Source: JBEVJC01 sp040510375
GTDB taxonomy: Bacteria > Bacteroidota > Bacteroidia > Chitinophagales > Chitinophagaceae
Assembly: GCA_040510375.1 (NCBI GenBank)
Contig: JBEVJC010000014.1
Coordinates: forward strand, 62,001-126,000
Reading direction: 5' to 3'
DNA: 64,000 nucleotides
Both the position numbers and the translations under genes were made by a program. Below are positions 8,445 through 16,662 of the stretch, piece by piece (the stretch's first letter is position 1; each line of letters opens with the position of its first letter). The notes under the pieces are model-generated. The model was not told where the DNA came from. It did no database searches and saw only the letters and a program-made list of their open reading frames with translations.

Positions 8445-9783
8445 GGTACTCCAATTTAAGTTTTAGTAATAATTCATCTTCGCTTAAGTTTTGATAGTCA
8501 CCCAACTTCCTGATAATGCACACTTCTTTAAAGTGTTCCAGATGTACAAAATCAAAACAGGTAAATGGATCGATACCATCATCGGTTTTAAATCCACGCT
8601 TATCATAAGGCTTGGCGATGTTTATCAGTTTACCTTTTTTCAAGATGAATGTGGACGTCGGCGGTGTTTTAGAACTGACAAATATCGTGGAGTCCTGCTT
8701 GAGTCCGACGTAATCCGATCTTCCGAAATCTTTGCGCACCTCCCTCCAACCATGGCCGTCGATATATTTAAGACGATAATTATTGAATATCTCCGACAGC
8801 ATTGCGTTTTCAATAGGGTCGTATTTCACGATGTTCAGAATCGTCAGGAATTCCAGCCAGGCGATCCAGATCTCCTTCTGTGAAAAACAACTGGTCTCTT
8901 CCTCGACGATCAGTAATCGCGCTTCAAACAAGTCCTTGATCCCTTTCGGAGTGATATCTGAGTTTACAATCTGTTCCGCTTTATTTCTCAAAGTGGTTCT
9001 GGCCCCTGCAATATTTTCTTCATCGATCTCATCTACTACCAGAATAAAGGCCTCGTCCTTCAAAAACTCGAATGAATGCAGGTATGGCGGATAGAGTGCG
9101 GACAGCCTATCGGAGTCATTGACATCCGCAACAATCTGGTTGTAGTAGCTGATCGGAACAAAATCGATCTGTCCTCCGGCCAGCATCTGGTGGGCGACCT
9201 TACTCTGAATGCCAATAATTGAAATTGAGTTATCTATGATTTTTAAAATTCCACCGCCAGACATACCCTTTATCTGTGCATGAGCGAGCGTGACATTTTC
9301 TAGTTGGGCGCCGTGGGTATGCGCACCTGCTGCTATCAGCCTCGAGATCGCATGGGTCGTACTTCTCTCACCAACTGGCCGTACATTCAAAATTTCAGGA
9401 TAGCCGTTCAGTCCGTAACCGAACGTGGACAGGGTGATGTTAGACTGAAAGATATCGTGGAAACCGGGTATAAAACCGACCTTCAAAATCGCCGCATCAG
9501 TATCCGCTGACGGGAAATAGCTTTCACCCCTTCGGAAGACAAAATTAAAAGCAACCTCTGACCAATTGCCACCCTGATACACTAACCTGGTAATACTAAT
9601 CACCTGTCCTTCATCCGTGTCGTATGCTTCTGGCTGCCCATCATTATTTAGCCGCGTACCTTCAAAAAGATGTTTGGCTGTTAGAATATAGGTATACTCG
9701 TTGGTACCGTTTATCGGTTGGAACAGGCATCCACTACCGCCCTTCAGCGATACGATATAGGTTTTAAGCTGCTCGGGGATCAT
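8428..9783 (-). CDS. Trypsin-like protease fused to ABC-3C C-terminal domain (effector)
   Basis: Residues 1 to about 210 are a trypsin-like serine protease. The triad is visible: His38 in LTAKH, Asp96 in SADTDAAIL and Ser175 in GMSGGG. There is no signal peptide, so the protease should act in the cytoplasm. The C-terminal half (about 240 to 451) is a helical domain whose position fits the effector-attached C-terminal domain of ABC-3C systems. The gene overlaps the MBL gene by 4 bases and the middle component by 17, which points to translational coupling. I infer that the ATPase and middle component control proteolysis of an unknown target on infection. The MBL neighbour or its own complex could be that target. 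Confidence 0.85.
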   Translation of the reverse strand: MIPEQLKTYIVSLKGGSGCLFQPINGTNEYTYILTAKHLFEGTRLNNDGQPEAYDTDEGQVISITRLVYQGGNWSEVAFNFVFRRGESYFPSADTDAAILKVGFIPGFHDIFQSNITLSTFGYGLNGYPEILNVRPVGERSTTHAISRLIAAGAHTHGAQLENVTLAHAQIKGMSGGGILKIIDNSISIIGIQSKVAHQMLAGGQIDFVPISYYNQIVADVNDSDRLSALYPPYLHSFEFLKDEAFILVVDEIDEENIAGARTTLRNKAEQIVNSDITPKGIKDLFEARLLIVEEETSCFSQKEIWIAWLEFLTILNIVKYDPIENAMLSEIFNNYRLKYIDGHGWREVRKDFGRSDYVGLKQDSTIFVSSKTPPTSTFILKKGKLINIAKPYDKRGFKTDDGIDPFTCFDFVHLEHFKEVCIIRKLGDYQNLSEDELLLKLKLEYHELFN

Positions 9784-10850
9784 GCTTGATAATCAATAGA
9801 AGGGGTGAACCGTGCGCGGATATTATAGTTCTCCCGATCAGCTTTATTAAAAACCCCTTCCCTTACATTTTCATAGTTGAAATGGAATACCGAATTCGGA
9901 TTCCTGGCAATTATTCTGGACAGTGTTCTCTTATGCGGATGCCCGTGTCCCGTACTGTCCGTACTGATCATGTAATGCTCGGTATTAAATGCAGCCAATA
10001 ATTCCTTGTTGTTGTTGGCTTTGCTGCCATGATGAGAAACTTTAAAGAATTCTACATCCAGCGGCTTTGCCGCGGTATGTCCTCTTCTGGCCAATTCTTT
10101 GGCGACCGGCTTGGGATGCGAATCCCCAAGAAAAACAAACTTTTTACCTTTGATAGTTAAGATAAAAGAAATGGAGCTACCATTTTTCACGCTATTATCC
10201 TGTGAGAACCGGTATTCCGGCCCCTCTTCCTCAAGGAAGGTGGCAATGTTCGTGGCCCAGTCATTCCCTTCAGCTCCGGTATAGACATCGTCCTGTGTTT
10301 TATCGTGATATTCTTTTAAAAGTTTTCGTAGCTGAGGTATGGACGGTCCGAGGATCTCAAACTTCGCATTATTAATCTCATGGTCCTGACCGCACAGGAT
10401 CAGCTCTCTTTCCCAAAAATCATACTTCAACAAAAAGTGTTCGAAGTCGATACCTTCAAAGACACCAGTCGATACCAACGCCGGTTTCTGAATACTTATG
10501 GCAAGCGCTTTATTCTCTTCTTCCTTGATTTTTTCGGCAATGAGCTTTCCCGAATTGAACCAGACCTTTTTGATAAATCCGGGAATTTGGTTGTCCATTT
10601 CAAACAGCTTCAAAAATCCGCAGATATGGTCATTGTCGATATGGGTCAGGATGAGCAGATCAATTTGCTGGCCTTTTGCTTTGATGTCATCAACTTCTGT
10701 CTTCAACTCGCCGAACGTATTTTTTGCCTGATCGAAGTAAGCAGCATCCAAACCGGCGTCGACAATGATGATACGGTCGGTTCCACTGTCATCAGCGTAC
10801 CTGATAACGGTGCAATCGCCATTTTGGGCTTTGAGGAATTTGAAAATCAT
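9780..10850 (-). CDS. ComEC-type metallo-beta-lactamase-fold hydrolase of the ABC-3C operon
   Basis: This 356-residue protein has the MBL fold of the ComEC/Rec2 type. LTHIDNDHICG is the HxDxDH metal motif near residue 70, VFLGDSH supplies the later Asp, and KVSHHGSKAN is the typical HHGS motif near residue 275. It lacks the membrane part of ComEC and has no signal peptide, so it is a stand-alone cytoplasmic enzyme, probably a phosphodiesterase or nuclease. It is the first gene of the operon and overlaps the protease gene by four bases. A strong palindrome (10874 to 10899) lies 24 bases before its start codon and may control the operon. MBL plus trypsin pairs are known from predicted prokaryotic conflict systems; the substrate here is unknown. 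Confidence 0.85.
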   Translation of the reverse strand: MIFKFLKAQNGDCTVIRYADDSGTDRIIIVDAGLDAAYFDQAKNTFGELKTEVDDIKAKGQQIDLLILTHIDNDHICGFLKLFEMDNQIPGFIKKVWFNSGKLIAEKIKEEENKALAISIQKPALVSTGVFEGIDFEHFLLKYDFWERELILCGQDHEINNAKFEILGPSIPQLRKLLKEYHDKTQDDVYTGAEGNDWATNIATFLEEEGPEYRFSQDNSVKNGSSISFILTIKGKKFVFLGDSHPKPVAKELARRGHTAAKPLDVEFFKVSHHGSKANNNKELLAAFNTEHYMISTDSTGHGHPHKRTLSRIIARNPNSVFHFNYENVREGVFNKADRENYNIRARFTPSIDYQA

Positions 10851-10873
10851 GAGATAAGTGTTTACTTAATGCT

Positions 10874-10899
10874 AAATTAACGAATATATCCGTTAATTT
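10874..10899 (-). promoter_or_regulatory. Palindrome upstream of the ABC-3C operon, candidate operator
   Basis: Perfect 9-base arms AAATTAACG and CGTTAATTT flank the 8-base centre AATATATC, itself nearly symmetric. It lies 24 bases before the first start codon of the operon. Position and symmetry suggest a repressor dimer site; there is no T run, so it is not a terminator. Confidence 0.6.
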
Positions 10900-10980
10900 T
10901 TACATGTTTTCGACGCTTTCCCGAGATCATTCTTGTTGATTTTCTTATAAGGGAACATAGAGACCTGATGGTGGGAACAA

Positions 10981-11220
10981 TTACTTAAGCTGTGCCAATA
11001 ACTCGGTGAAGTTTGCCTTCATTTTAAGCTCCGCATCAGGTAATGATAAGTTCCATTTAGATGCTAACAGGCGATAGACATTAATGACATCAGACGGGCG
11101 TACTTGGCGTTTATTGAATTCTATAGAAGTACCTCTGCCGCCGGCGACGCCTGTGGCAACGCTTACTCTTCTATTTGCATTGATTTCGCTCTTTCCAGTC
11201 CTCACAAAAGCAAATTGCAA
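10981..11220 (-). CDS. Possible small unknown protein (79 residues, TTG start)
   Basis: This frame lies between the orphan PD-(D/E)XK gene and the ABC-3C operon, on the same strand as both. It would have to start with TTG and has no obvious ribosome binding site. The product is basic with GVAGGRGTSIEFNKRQVRPS and an amphipathic C-terminal part that could form two helices (SDVINVYRLLASKWNLS and ELKMKANFTELLAQL). I do not recognise it. It might be a small regulator of the downstream operon or the remnant of a longer gene; composition alone does not decide. Confidence 0.3.
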   Translation of the reverse strand: MQFAFVRTGKSEINANRRVSVATGVAGGRGTSIEFNKRQVRPSDVINVYRLLASKWNLSLPDAELKMKANFTELLAQLK

Positions 11221-11274
11221 GAATCTTTGACTGATTTCAACGGCACGTTTCGTTTTTGATAATCAATATGATTC

Positions 11275-12981
11275 TCAAAGCTTTTCTTGCTCCGCATGAG
11301 TTTTGATTGTCTTAAGTGTTGCCCGAGCACGAGAAACGCTACGGTCAATTGCCTTGAATCCATTCACTGACGCAAAAAAAGGCGGAATAAACTTGGGTTG
11401 CCGAAGGTGATGTCGCAATAACTCCCAAAATTGGTGGGGATTCTTTTGAATGGAGTCTTCGATGGACTCCAGATCGCTGATATGTAGTATTGAGAGGGGC
11501 CTGAGTCGCTTATGCAGTACTTTTTTTTCAACCACAAGTTCTTGGAATCGTAAATTAAAAACCTGCGCCATCAATGGCGTTTGCAGTGATCGTTCATTGA
11601 CAACTATGGCGGGAAATATTTCGTTGTTATAATCGGTGCAAAAATGAGCATCGAGAGAGGGGGCAATTGAAGTCAGCTTAATAAGAGAATCAACCAACTG
11701 ATCCAAGCCGAAATTTTCAAAAAATGCGGCACGGTCACCTTTATAGAATGTATTCAATTCTAATGCATACTTTTCATTATCATACAGCCCGGAAGACTTG
11801 ACTTCAGCTATAAAAACATGCCTGTTTCGCCGAATATAGATGTCAGTTAGCTCTTTTTCTTGTCCACGATCCAAATAACGTAGTTGACTAAAACATTTTA
11901 CAACGTAATACTTGGCAGTACTAAAAGCCGTTTGAATTGTAAATTGCACCTGCTGCTCAAAGAATTTTCCTACCTCACTCCTATAATATGAAATATCGAA
12001 CTTGCGCTTTCCGCCTTCGGCTGCCACATTTTTTATGTAGTCAAACCAAAAGTCATTGATGAATTGTGCATAAAGCTTGTCGCTCAACAGCCATCCATCC
12101 GTAAGAATACAAGTGGATTTCGATATCCGAACAAAAGGGTATTTTCTAACTGATACTAACCGTTCACTTTCGGAACTTGCGAGTAACATGGATAAGCTTT
12201 CGAATATTTGTTCGAAATGGCTCGGAACATAATACACAAACGACATGTCCAGCTTTTTACCCACTAGTTCCAGAGTAATATCTTGCTCTCCCGTTGCGTT
12301 GTTCGAATGCAGCATGGATAGGACGCCGTATACCAAGCTAGCATAGTTGGTTCCGTATGTCAACCGAATATACTCTTTAAAATGGGCATTAAATAACGGA
12401 TGGTGACTAAAGAAATCCATTAACTTGTATCCGCGAATTGCTGTATACACAACAAAATTGGGAACAGTTAATTCATTCAACGGAATTAGGCCTTGATTCA
12501 AATGCTCAAAAGAATGGTCATTATCCATTGGCCGTAAAGTTCGCTCAGTCATTTTAGAGTTCATTGCCAAAATAAAAGAAAAGATTTCCTTCCATTTGTG
12601 CTCATCAAACGAAAATCCGGGTACCGCGGCAAGCTGGGATTGTAACACTTCTTCAATTGCAAAAAGACATACCTGTCGTGTAAAGAGTAACGGCCACTTT
12701 TCGTCTGGCGTAAAGAGCGATTTATATCGTGTGCTGTACGCATTGAAAATTTGCTGATTATACCCGCAGAAATGACTCAACTGAGCAAGCTGCCCGGGAA
12801 CGTCCACATCGTAAAAGAGTTCTGTCTTCGGTCTCAATCGATAATTAAGACCCGCCAATTCAGCGATTAAGGATTGCCGATCAAAATGAGCTACCAATTG
12901 TAATGGATTTTCAGGCGTAACCTGATCAAAAAACTCACTATAACCAAGTATCGCCTGGGTAGTCGGGGTTGTGCGAGTCAT
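11275..12981 (-). CDS. PD-(D/E)XK nuclease-like protein of unknown family
   Basis: This 568-residue protein has a large helical N-terminal region (about 1 to 330) that I cannot assign. A restriction-endonuclease-like core follows at about 345 to 405. The core shows a Glu in GKFFEQQVQ, then LTDIYIRRN carrying the acidic Asp, and IAEVKSSG as the ExK strand, which together make a plausible complete PD-(D/E)XK site. A helical tail completes it. It has no signal peptide. The gene stands alone, with the RES gene about 390 bases upstream and the 79-codon frame 55 bases downstream. Orphan proteins of this kind in mobile elements are often single-gene defence nucleases, but the long N-terminal part gives no proof here. 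Confidence 0.7.
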   Translation of the reverse strand: MTRTTPTTQAILGYSEFFDQVTPENPLQLVAHFDRQSLIAELAGLNYRLRPKTELFYDVDVPGQLAQLSHFCGYNQQIFNAYSTRYKSLFTPDEKWPLLFTRQVCLFAIEEVLQSQLAAVPGFSFDEHKWKEIFSFILAMNSKMTERTLRPMDNDHSFEHLNQGLIPLNELTVPNFVVYTAIRGYKLMDFFSHHPLFNAHFKEYIRLTYGTNYASLVYGVLSMLHSNNATGEQDITLELVGKKLDMSFVYYVPSHFEQIFESLSMLLASSESERLVSVRKYPFVRISKSTCILTDGWLLSDKLYAQFINDFWFDYIKNVAAEGGKRKFDISYYRSEVGKFFEQQVQFTIQTAFSTAKYYVVKCFSQLRYLDRGQEKELTDIYIRRNRHVFIAEVKSSGLYDNEKYALELNTFYKGDRAAFFENFGLDQLVDSLIKLTSIAPSLDAHFCTDYNNEIFPAIVVNERSLQTPLMAQVFNLRFQELVVEKKVLHKRLRPLSILHISDLESIEDSIQKNPHQFWELLRHHLRQPKFIPPFFASVNGFKAIDRSVSRARATLKTIKTHAEQEKL

Positions 12982-13368
12982 ATTGCAGCTTTTTGAATCG
13001 TAAAGTTATCAACTATTTATTGCACTATTTTTTTGCAAAACATATGAATCGGTCAATTATGCACATGTCGATTACAAAAAAGCTCCAACTCGATTGATTC
13101 TTAGCTTCACCTACTAGTCAATCCGTGAAGCGTCTCTTAAAATAGGTGTCCCATTAATAAGAGGTGGCGGATTCCATTAGAGAATCTTTATTTTCAGAAA
13201 AACGAACTTACTAGGAGCTTCAGCTAATTAAATATTTTAATAAAGCCTAATTTTCACTACATCGCCATTCGATAGGTCGCTCGATATCTCGCCAATGAAA
13301 AAATGGCCGGAAAGGCGATGGTTGTGATGTTAATGCTTGAAAGGATGAAACAAGCTCAGGAAAACCTT
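12982..13368. other. Gene-free stretch of about 390 bases
   Basis: It separates the RES gene from the PD-(D/E)XK gene. It presumably holds the promoter of the latter, with a weak TAACTTTA near 13,000 on the minus strand. I see no supported gene and no clear terminator. Confidence 0.4.
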
Positions 13369-14409
13369 TCAATCGTCAGTCCAAATTATCAACCAGTCAT
13401 CAAATGCTTCCGATTCCCGTAGCATGGCTCCAGTAAATGCGAGGCTAGGATCATCAAGAGATCCGTTCTCGTCGACTTTTACTTCTTCGTAATGTGTCTC
13501 TGCAATATAATATTCCCTTGCGGAAACCGGCCTAATTCGACCGACAGAGTCAGGGCGAATCGCAATGTTATCAGTTCGATGTTTCGAGGCAACACTCGGA
13601 TATAGTACACCATCGTATTTTTTTATTGGTTCCACTGGATGATCAACTGGTTTACTCTGATCAAACATTACGATGTCAGAAAAATATGAACTGTATAAAT
13701 ATTCGTAACCTTTTTCGCTAGTGATCGGGACATCTTTGATGAATTGCGAACTTAGAAATCCAAATAATAAGTCGAGTATCCGTGCAAACAAAGGATGATT
13801 GTACTGCATCCGTTCTCGAAAAGCCTTTGTGGCATGTTCCAGACCTTCATTTTTTACGGAGTCGTTGTTGGCAATTGGGAAGACTACGAAAGGTTCGTCA
13901 TCCTCTTTAAACCACTCTGAAATAATGATTCTGTCCCCAGCCGTTGGTTTTGTTTCAAGTAACGCAACAAGAGGATTAAAGGCGCAATACAGGCAGGTGC
14001 TATTAGGAGAATTTGCCCTACCATATTTCCCAATCCTTTTTATAACATCTGCTGGCGGAAAAGACAGGTACTTGACGTTGCGTACTTTCCCCTTTTCAAG
14101 GAACTCATCGCGAACCAAAGATACCCTGAACAGTGTTTTGAATGTGATGTTGTTTTGAAAAATGATCTTATAATTTAGAACCGTCTTCAGAAATCCGATG
14201 ATTTCGTTCTCCTCTACCGCGGTTATTTTGGAAAGGTCGACCTGCTCTAAAAAGGAGTAGGCATCTTCATAGAACTTTACGCATTCTTCTAATATTCGGG
14301 TTTCGCCCGCACTTAGTTCCTTCTTTTGAATCACCTTAAGCATGGCCTCTTGTTCAGGTGTCGTTTTCCCATCATATTCTTTACTTACTGGTATCTCTGG
14401 AAAGTTCAT
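13369..14409 (-). CDS. RES-domain protein, probable NAD-degrading toxin with helical N-terminal domain
   Basis: The 346-residue protein has an N-terminal helical domain (about 1 to 90) and a RES domain behind it. The RES core is visible as FRVSLVRDEF, YGRANSPNSTCLYCAF with ALLETKP supplying the conserved Glu, and YDGVLYPSVAS with the conserved Ser. RES proteins studied so far degrade NAD+, by phosphorolysis or hydrolysis, and are usually kept in check by an Xre-type antitoxin. No such antitoxin gene lies next to this one. The helical N-terminus resembles the HEPN-like domains that precede some RES domains and may take on the control role. It is transcribed alone. Function by family is fairly sure; self-control is inferred. 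Confidence 0.8.
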   Translation of the reverse strand: MNFPEIPVSKEYDGKTTPEQEAMLKVIQKKELSAGETRILEECVKFYEDAYSFLEQVDLSKITAVEENEIIGFLKTVLNYKIIFQNNITFKTLFRVSLVRDEFLEKGKVRNVKYLSFPPADVIKRIGKYGRANSPNSTCLYCAFNPLVALLETKPTAGDRIIISEWFKEDDEPFVVFPIANNDSVKNEGLEHATKAFRERMQYNHPLFARILDLLFGFLSSQFIKDVPITSEKGYEYLYSSYFSDIVMFDQSKPVDHPVEPIKKYDGVLYPSVASKHRTDNIAIRPDSVGRIRPVSAREYYIAETHYEEVKVDENGSLDDPSLAFTGAMLRESEAFDDWLIIWTDD

Positions 14410-14980
14410 CGTGTTAATTAATTAAACGGCAGCAGCAATACCCTTTGAGATGCCGGTGCTTAAGTTGGGCACCTTTTGTTTCGAATAAAATCAATCTGAC
14501 TAGCACTTGTATCGGCTGGCATTCGAAAGGTATTGAAAAAAAAGAAAAGCTGGTGACCGCGACCAGATTTAGATTGAAAGGTGGTGCGCTTCGTGGATAC
14601 TCTTTTAAAAGCAATACTTTTACACCAACAATCATTTCCTGTGCCCAGCAGATCAATAAATATTAAGACCAGGGCAATCAATACCTTTTTGATATATGAA
14701 CACAGCAATATTGGCTTCTTGAACAGTTACGTCTTGTAATATCTTAGTTAAACCCACCTGGCCGGAATTTGGCCTACTGGCCATAACGAACTATTGAGTT
14801 TGTACTTTCGCTTAATGACATTTTACAGCTTATTTAAAGTTTTACGTTGCCTGGTCCGCAACCGGCAAGATGTTCAATTGTTGCACAATTGCATCTTGCT
14901 CCCTTTGCCTCCGGAGTCGGCGGGAGTATTGTGAAGGACCGATAGAATGATTAAGAGTCCAGGAAAGTGAAAATGATAGA
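14410..14980. other. Gene-free stretch of about 570 bases with oriT candidate
   Basis: Overlapping short frames on both strands show no family features and I leave them out. The right part carries the nested inverted repeats at 14865 to 14926, described separately as a candidate origin of transfer, and should hold the promoter of the mobilization genes. Confidence 0.5.
14865..14926 (+). other. Candidate oriT: nested inverted repeats upstream of the mobilization genes
   Basis: GCAAGATG-TT-CAATTGT at 14865 to 14881 pairs with ACAATTG-CATCTTGC at 14885 to 14899, giving 15 paired bases with a 2-base bulge and a 3-base loop. Next to it CTCCC (14899 to 14903) pairs with GGGAG (14922 to 14926) around the palindrome CTCCGGAG (14909 to 14916). 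Such repeats directly upstream of a relaxosome gene and relaxase gene are typical of a transfer origin. The nick site cannot be read from sequence alone. Confidence 0.6.
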
Positions 14981-15376
14981 GTGATGAAAAGACAGAATGA
15001 ATCAACGAAATCATGGATTTCGTTCCGGGTTAAACCCAGGGAATACGAAGCAATTTATCGCCACTTCAGGGGTAGCACCAGCCTCAAGCTGAGCGAATAT
15101 GCCCGGAAGGTTCTACTCCAAAAACCCGTGGTAGTGAAATACCGAAATGAGTCGGCAGATGATTTTCTCGCCGAGATGCTGACCCTGAAAAAAGAGTTGA
15201 ACTCGATCGGGATTAACTTCAATCAAGCGGTCAAAAAACTTCACACAACTGACAACTTTCCGGAGGTAAAAATCTGGCTTTTGACTGCGAAACCCACCAT
15301 CAACCTCTTCATGAAACAGACCGAAAAAATCCTGGAGAGACTGGACCAAATACATCGGATATGGTCGTCAAAATAA
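14981..15376 (+). CDS. MobC-like relaxosome accessory protein
   Basis: This 131-residue protein resembles small mobilization proteins of Bacteroidota elements (MobC type). The N-terminus (WISFRVKPREYEAIYRHF) and LKLSEYARKVLLQKP fit a ribbon-helix-helix-like DNA-binding domain. The C-terminal part is a helical region with INFNQAVKKLHT, a hallmark of the family. Such proteins bind oriT and help the relaxase. The frame opens with GTG at 14981; an ATG follows directly at 14984 and may be the real start. It overlaps the relaxase start by 16 bases, which indicates coupled translation. The candidate oriT lies about 55 bases upstream. Confidence 0.85.
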   Translation: MMKRQNESTKSWISFRVKPREYEAIYRHFRGSTSLKLSEYARKVLLQKPVVVKYRNESADDFLAEMLTLKKELNSIGINFNQAVKKLHTTDNFPEVKIWLLTAKPTINLFMKQTEKILERLDQIHRIWSSK

Positions 15377-16653
15377 CTAGCCCCCACTCCATCAAACGGG
15401 CACTGAATTATAACGAACAAAAAGTAATTAAGGGCATGGCGACTTGCATCGCAGCAGAAGGATTTCTACTATCCCTCGAAAAACTAAATTTCTATCAAAA
15501 ACTAGACAGGTTTACGGATCTGATCTCCCTCAATGAACGTTCAAAGAAAAGTAACACCCTGCACATTTCCTTAAACTTCGACCCTCGCGAAAACATCGAA
15601 AAAGAGAAGCTACTGGAAATTGCCAAAACCTACATGACCAAAATCGGTTTTGAAAAACAACCTTACCTGGTTTATGAGCATCGAGACGCGGGCCATCCAC
15701 ACATTCATATTGTTACAACAAATATTCAGTCGAATGGAAAAAGAATTGACACATACAATATCGGGCGAAACCAGTCTGAAAAAGCCAGGAAGGAAATAGA
15801 ATTAGTTTTTGGTTTAATCGTAGCAGCTAAGAAGACTTCCAAATTACAACAGCGGCTATCGGAATCAGTTAAACGTGTGAGCTATGGCAAGTCAGAAACC
15901 CGCCAGTCAATTACCAATGTGCTGAACCTAGTAATCGAACAATTTAAATTTACAAGTCTTCCAGAATTAAATGCGGTTCTGTCACAGTTCAACGTGGTTG
16001 CAGATAGAGGAGCGGAGGGCGGCCGGATTTTCAAAAACGGCGGCCTTACGTATCGACTTCTGGATGAAAATGGGAATAAAGTTGGAGTACCAATAAAAGC
16101 AAGCCTGATATATAGCCAACCAACCCTGAAAAATCTTCAGGACAAATTTGCCACAAACGGAGAAAAAAGGGAACCAGATAAACCGAAATTAAAGAGTGCC
16201 ATATTATTCGCGCTAGCAAAAAAACCAACAACACTTCAAGAATTTACCTCGATCCTTAAAAAGGACAACATAAGCACAATCATTAGGCAAAACGATGAAG
16301 GCCGGCTATACGGAATAACCTTTGTCGATTTTCGCAGTAAGGCGGTGTTTAAAGGCAGTGATCTGGGCAAACAGTTTAGTATCGTCAATATCCAAAACGC
16401 AATTGCCGGAAAAGACATCCACAAACATAACTCGATACCAGATAGAGCCTTTGAGATTGCGAAAGAAAGCCCAAGCGACCCGTTAGTCCACTCAGCAAAC
16501 AAACTACTCGACAAGGGCGCTGAAACGGGACTCAATGCAGTGGAAACAACTATAGCTGAAATATTCTCGCGATCAGACATCAATAGTTCAAAGATTCCTT
16601 TTGAACTTATTAAAAAACGGAAAAAACGAAAGAAACCCAATTCTCACAATTAA
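15361..16653 (+). CDS. Relaxase / mobilization nuclease
   Basis: A 430-residue protein with the HUH-type relaxase domain in its N-terminal 200 residues. Tyr17 in RALNYNE is the likely nicking residue. The metal-binding histidines lie in LVYEHRDAGHPHIHIV near residue 110, preceded by the LHISLNFDP strand. The middle (about 160 to 300) is variable and the end is strongly basic (KKRKKRKK), which fits DNA binding. It would nick oriT and lead the strand to the recipient. It overlaps the MobC-like gene and is followed within 10 bases by the coupling ATPase, so the three form one operon. Confidence 0.9.
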   Translation: MVVKITSPHSIKRALNYNEQKVIKGMATCIAAEGFLLSLEKLNFYQKLDRFTDLISLNERSKKSNTLHISLNFDPRENIEKEKLLEIAKTYMTKIGFEKQPYLVYEHRDAGHPHIHIVTTNIQSNGKRIDTYNIGRNQSEKARKEIELVFGLIVAAKKTSKLQQRLSESVKRVSYGKSETRQSITNVLNLVIEQFKFTSLPELNAVLSQFNVVADRGAEGGRIFKNGGLTYRLLDENGNKVGVPIKASLIYSQPTLKNLQDKFATNGEKREPDKPKLKSAILFALAKKPTTLQEFTSILKKDNISTIIRQNDEGRLYGITFVDFRSKAVFKGSDLGKQFSIVNIQNAIAGKDIHKHNSIPDRAFEIAKESPSDPLVHSANKLLDKGAETGLNAVETTIAEIFSRSDINSSKIPFELIKKRKKRKKPNSHN

Positions 16654-16662
16654 GCGTGCCAT

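Noticed and set aside
14852..14861. Match to the tRNA-Asp 3' end (GGTCCGCA) as attachment site
   Set aside because: Only eight bases agree, it lies inside the element next to the oriT candidate, and chance explains it.
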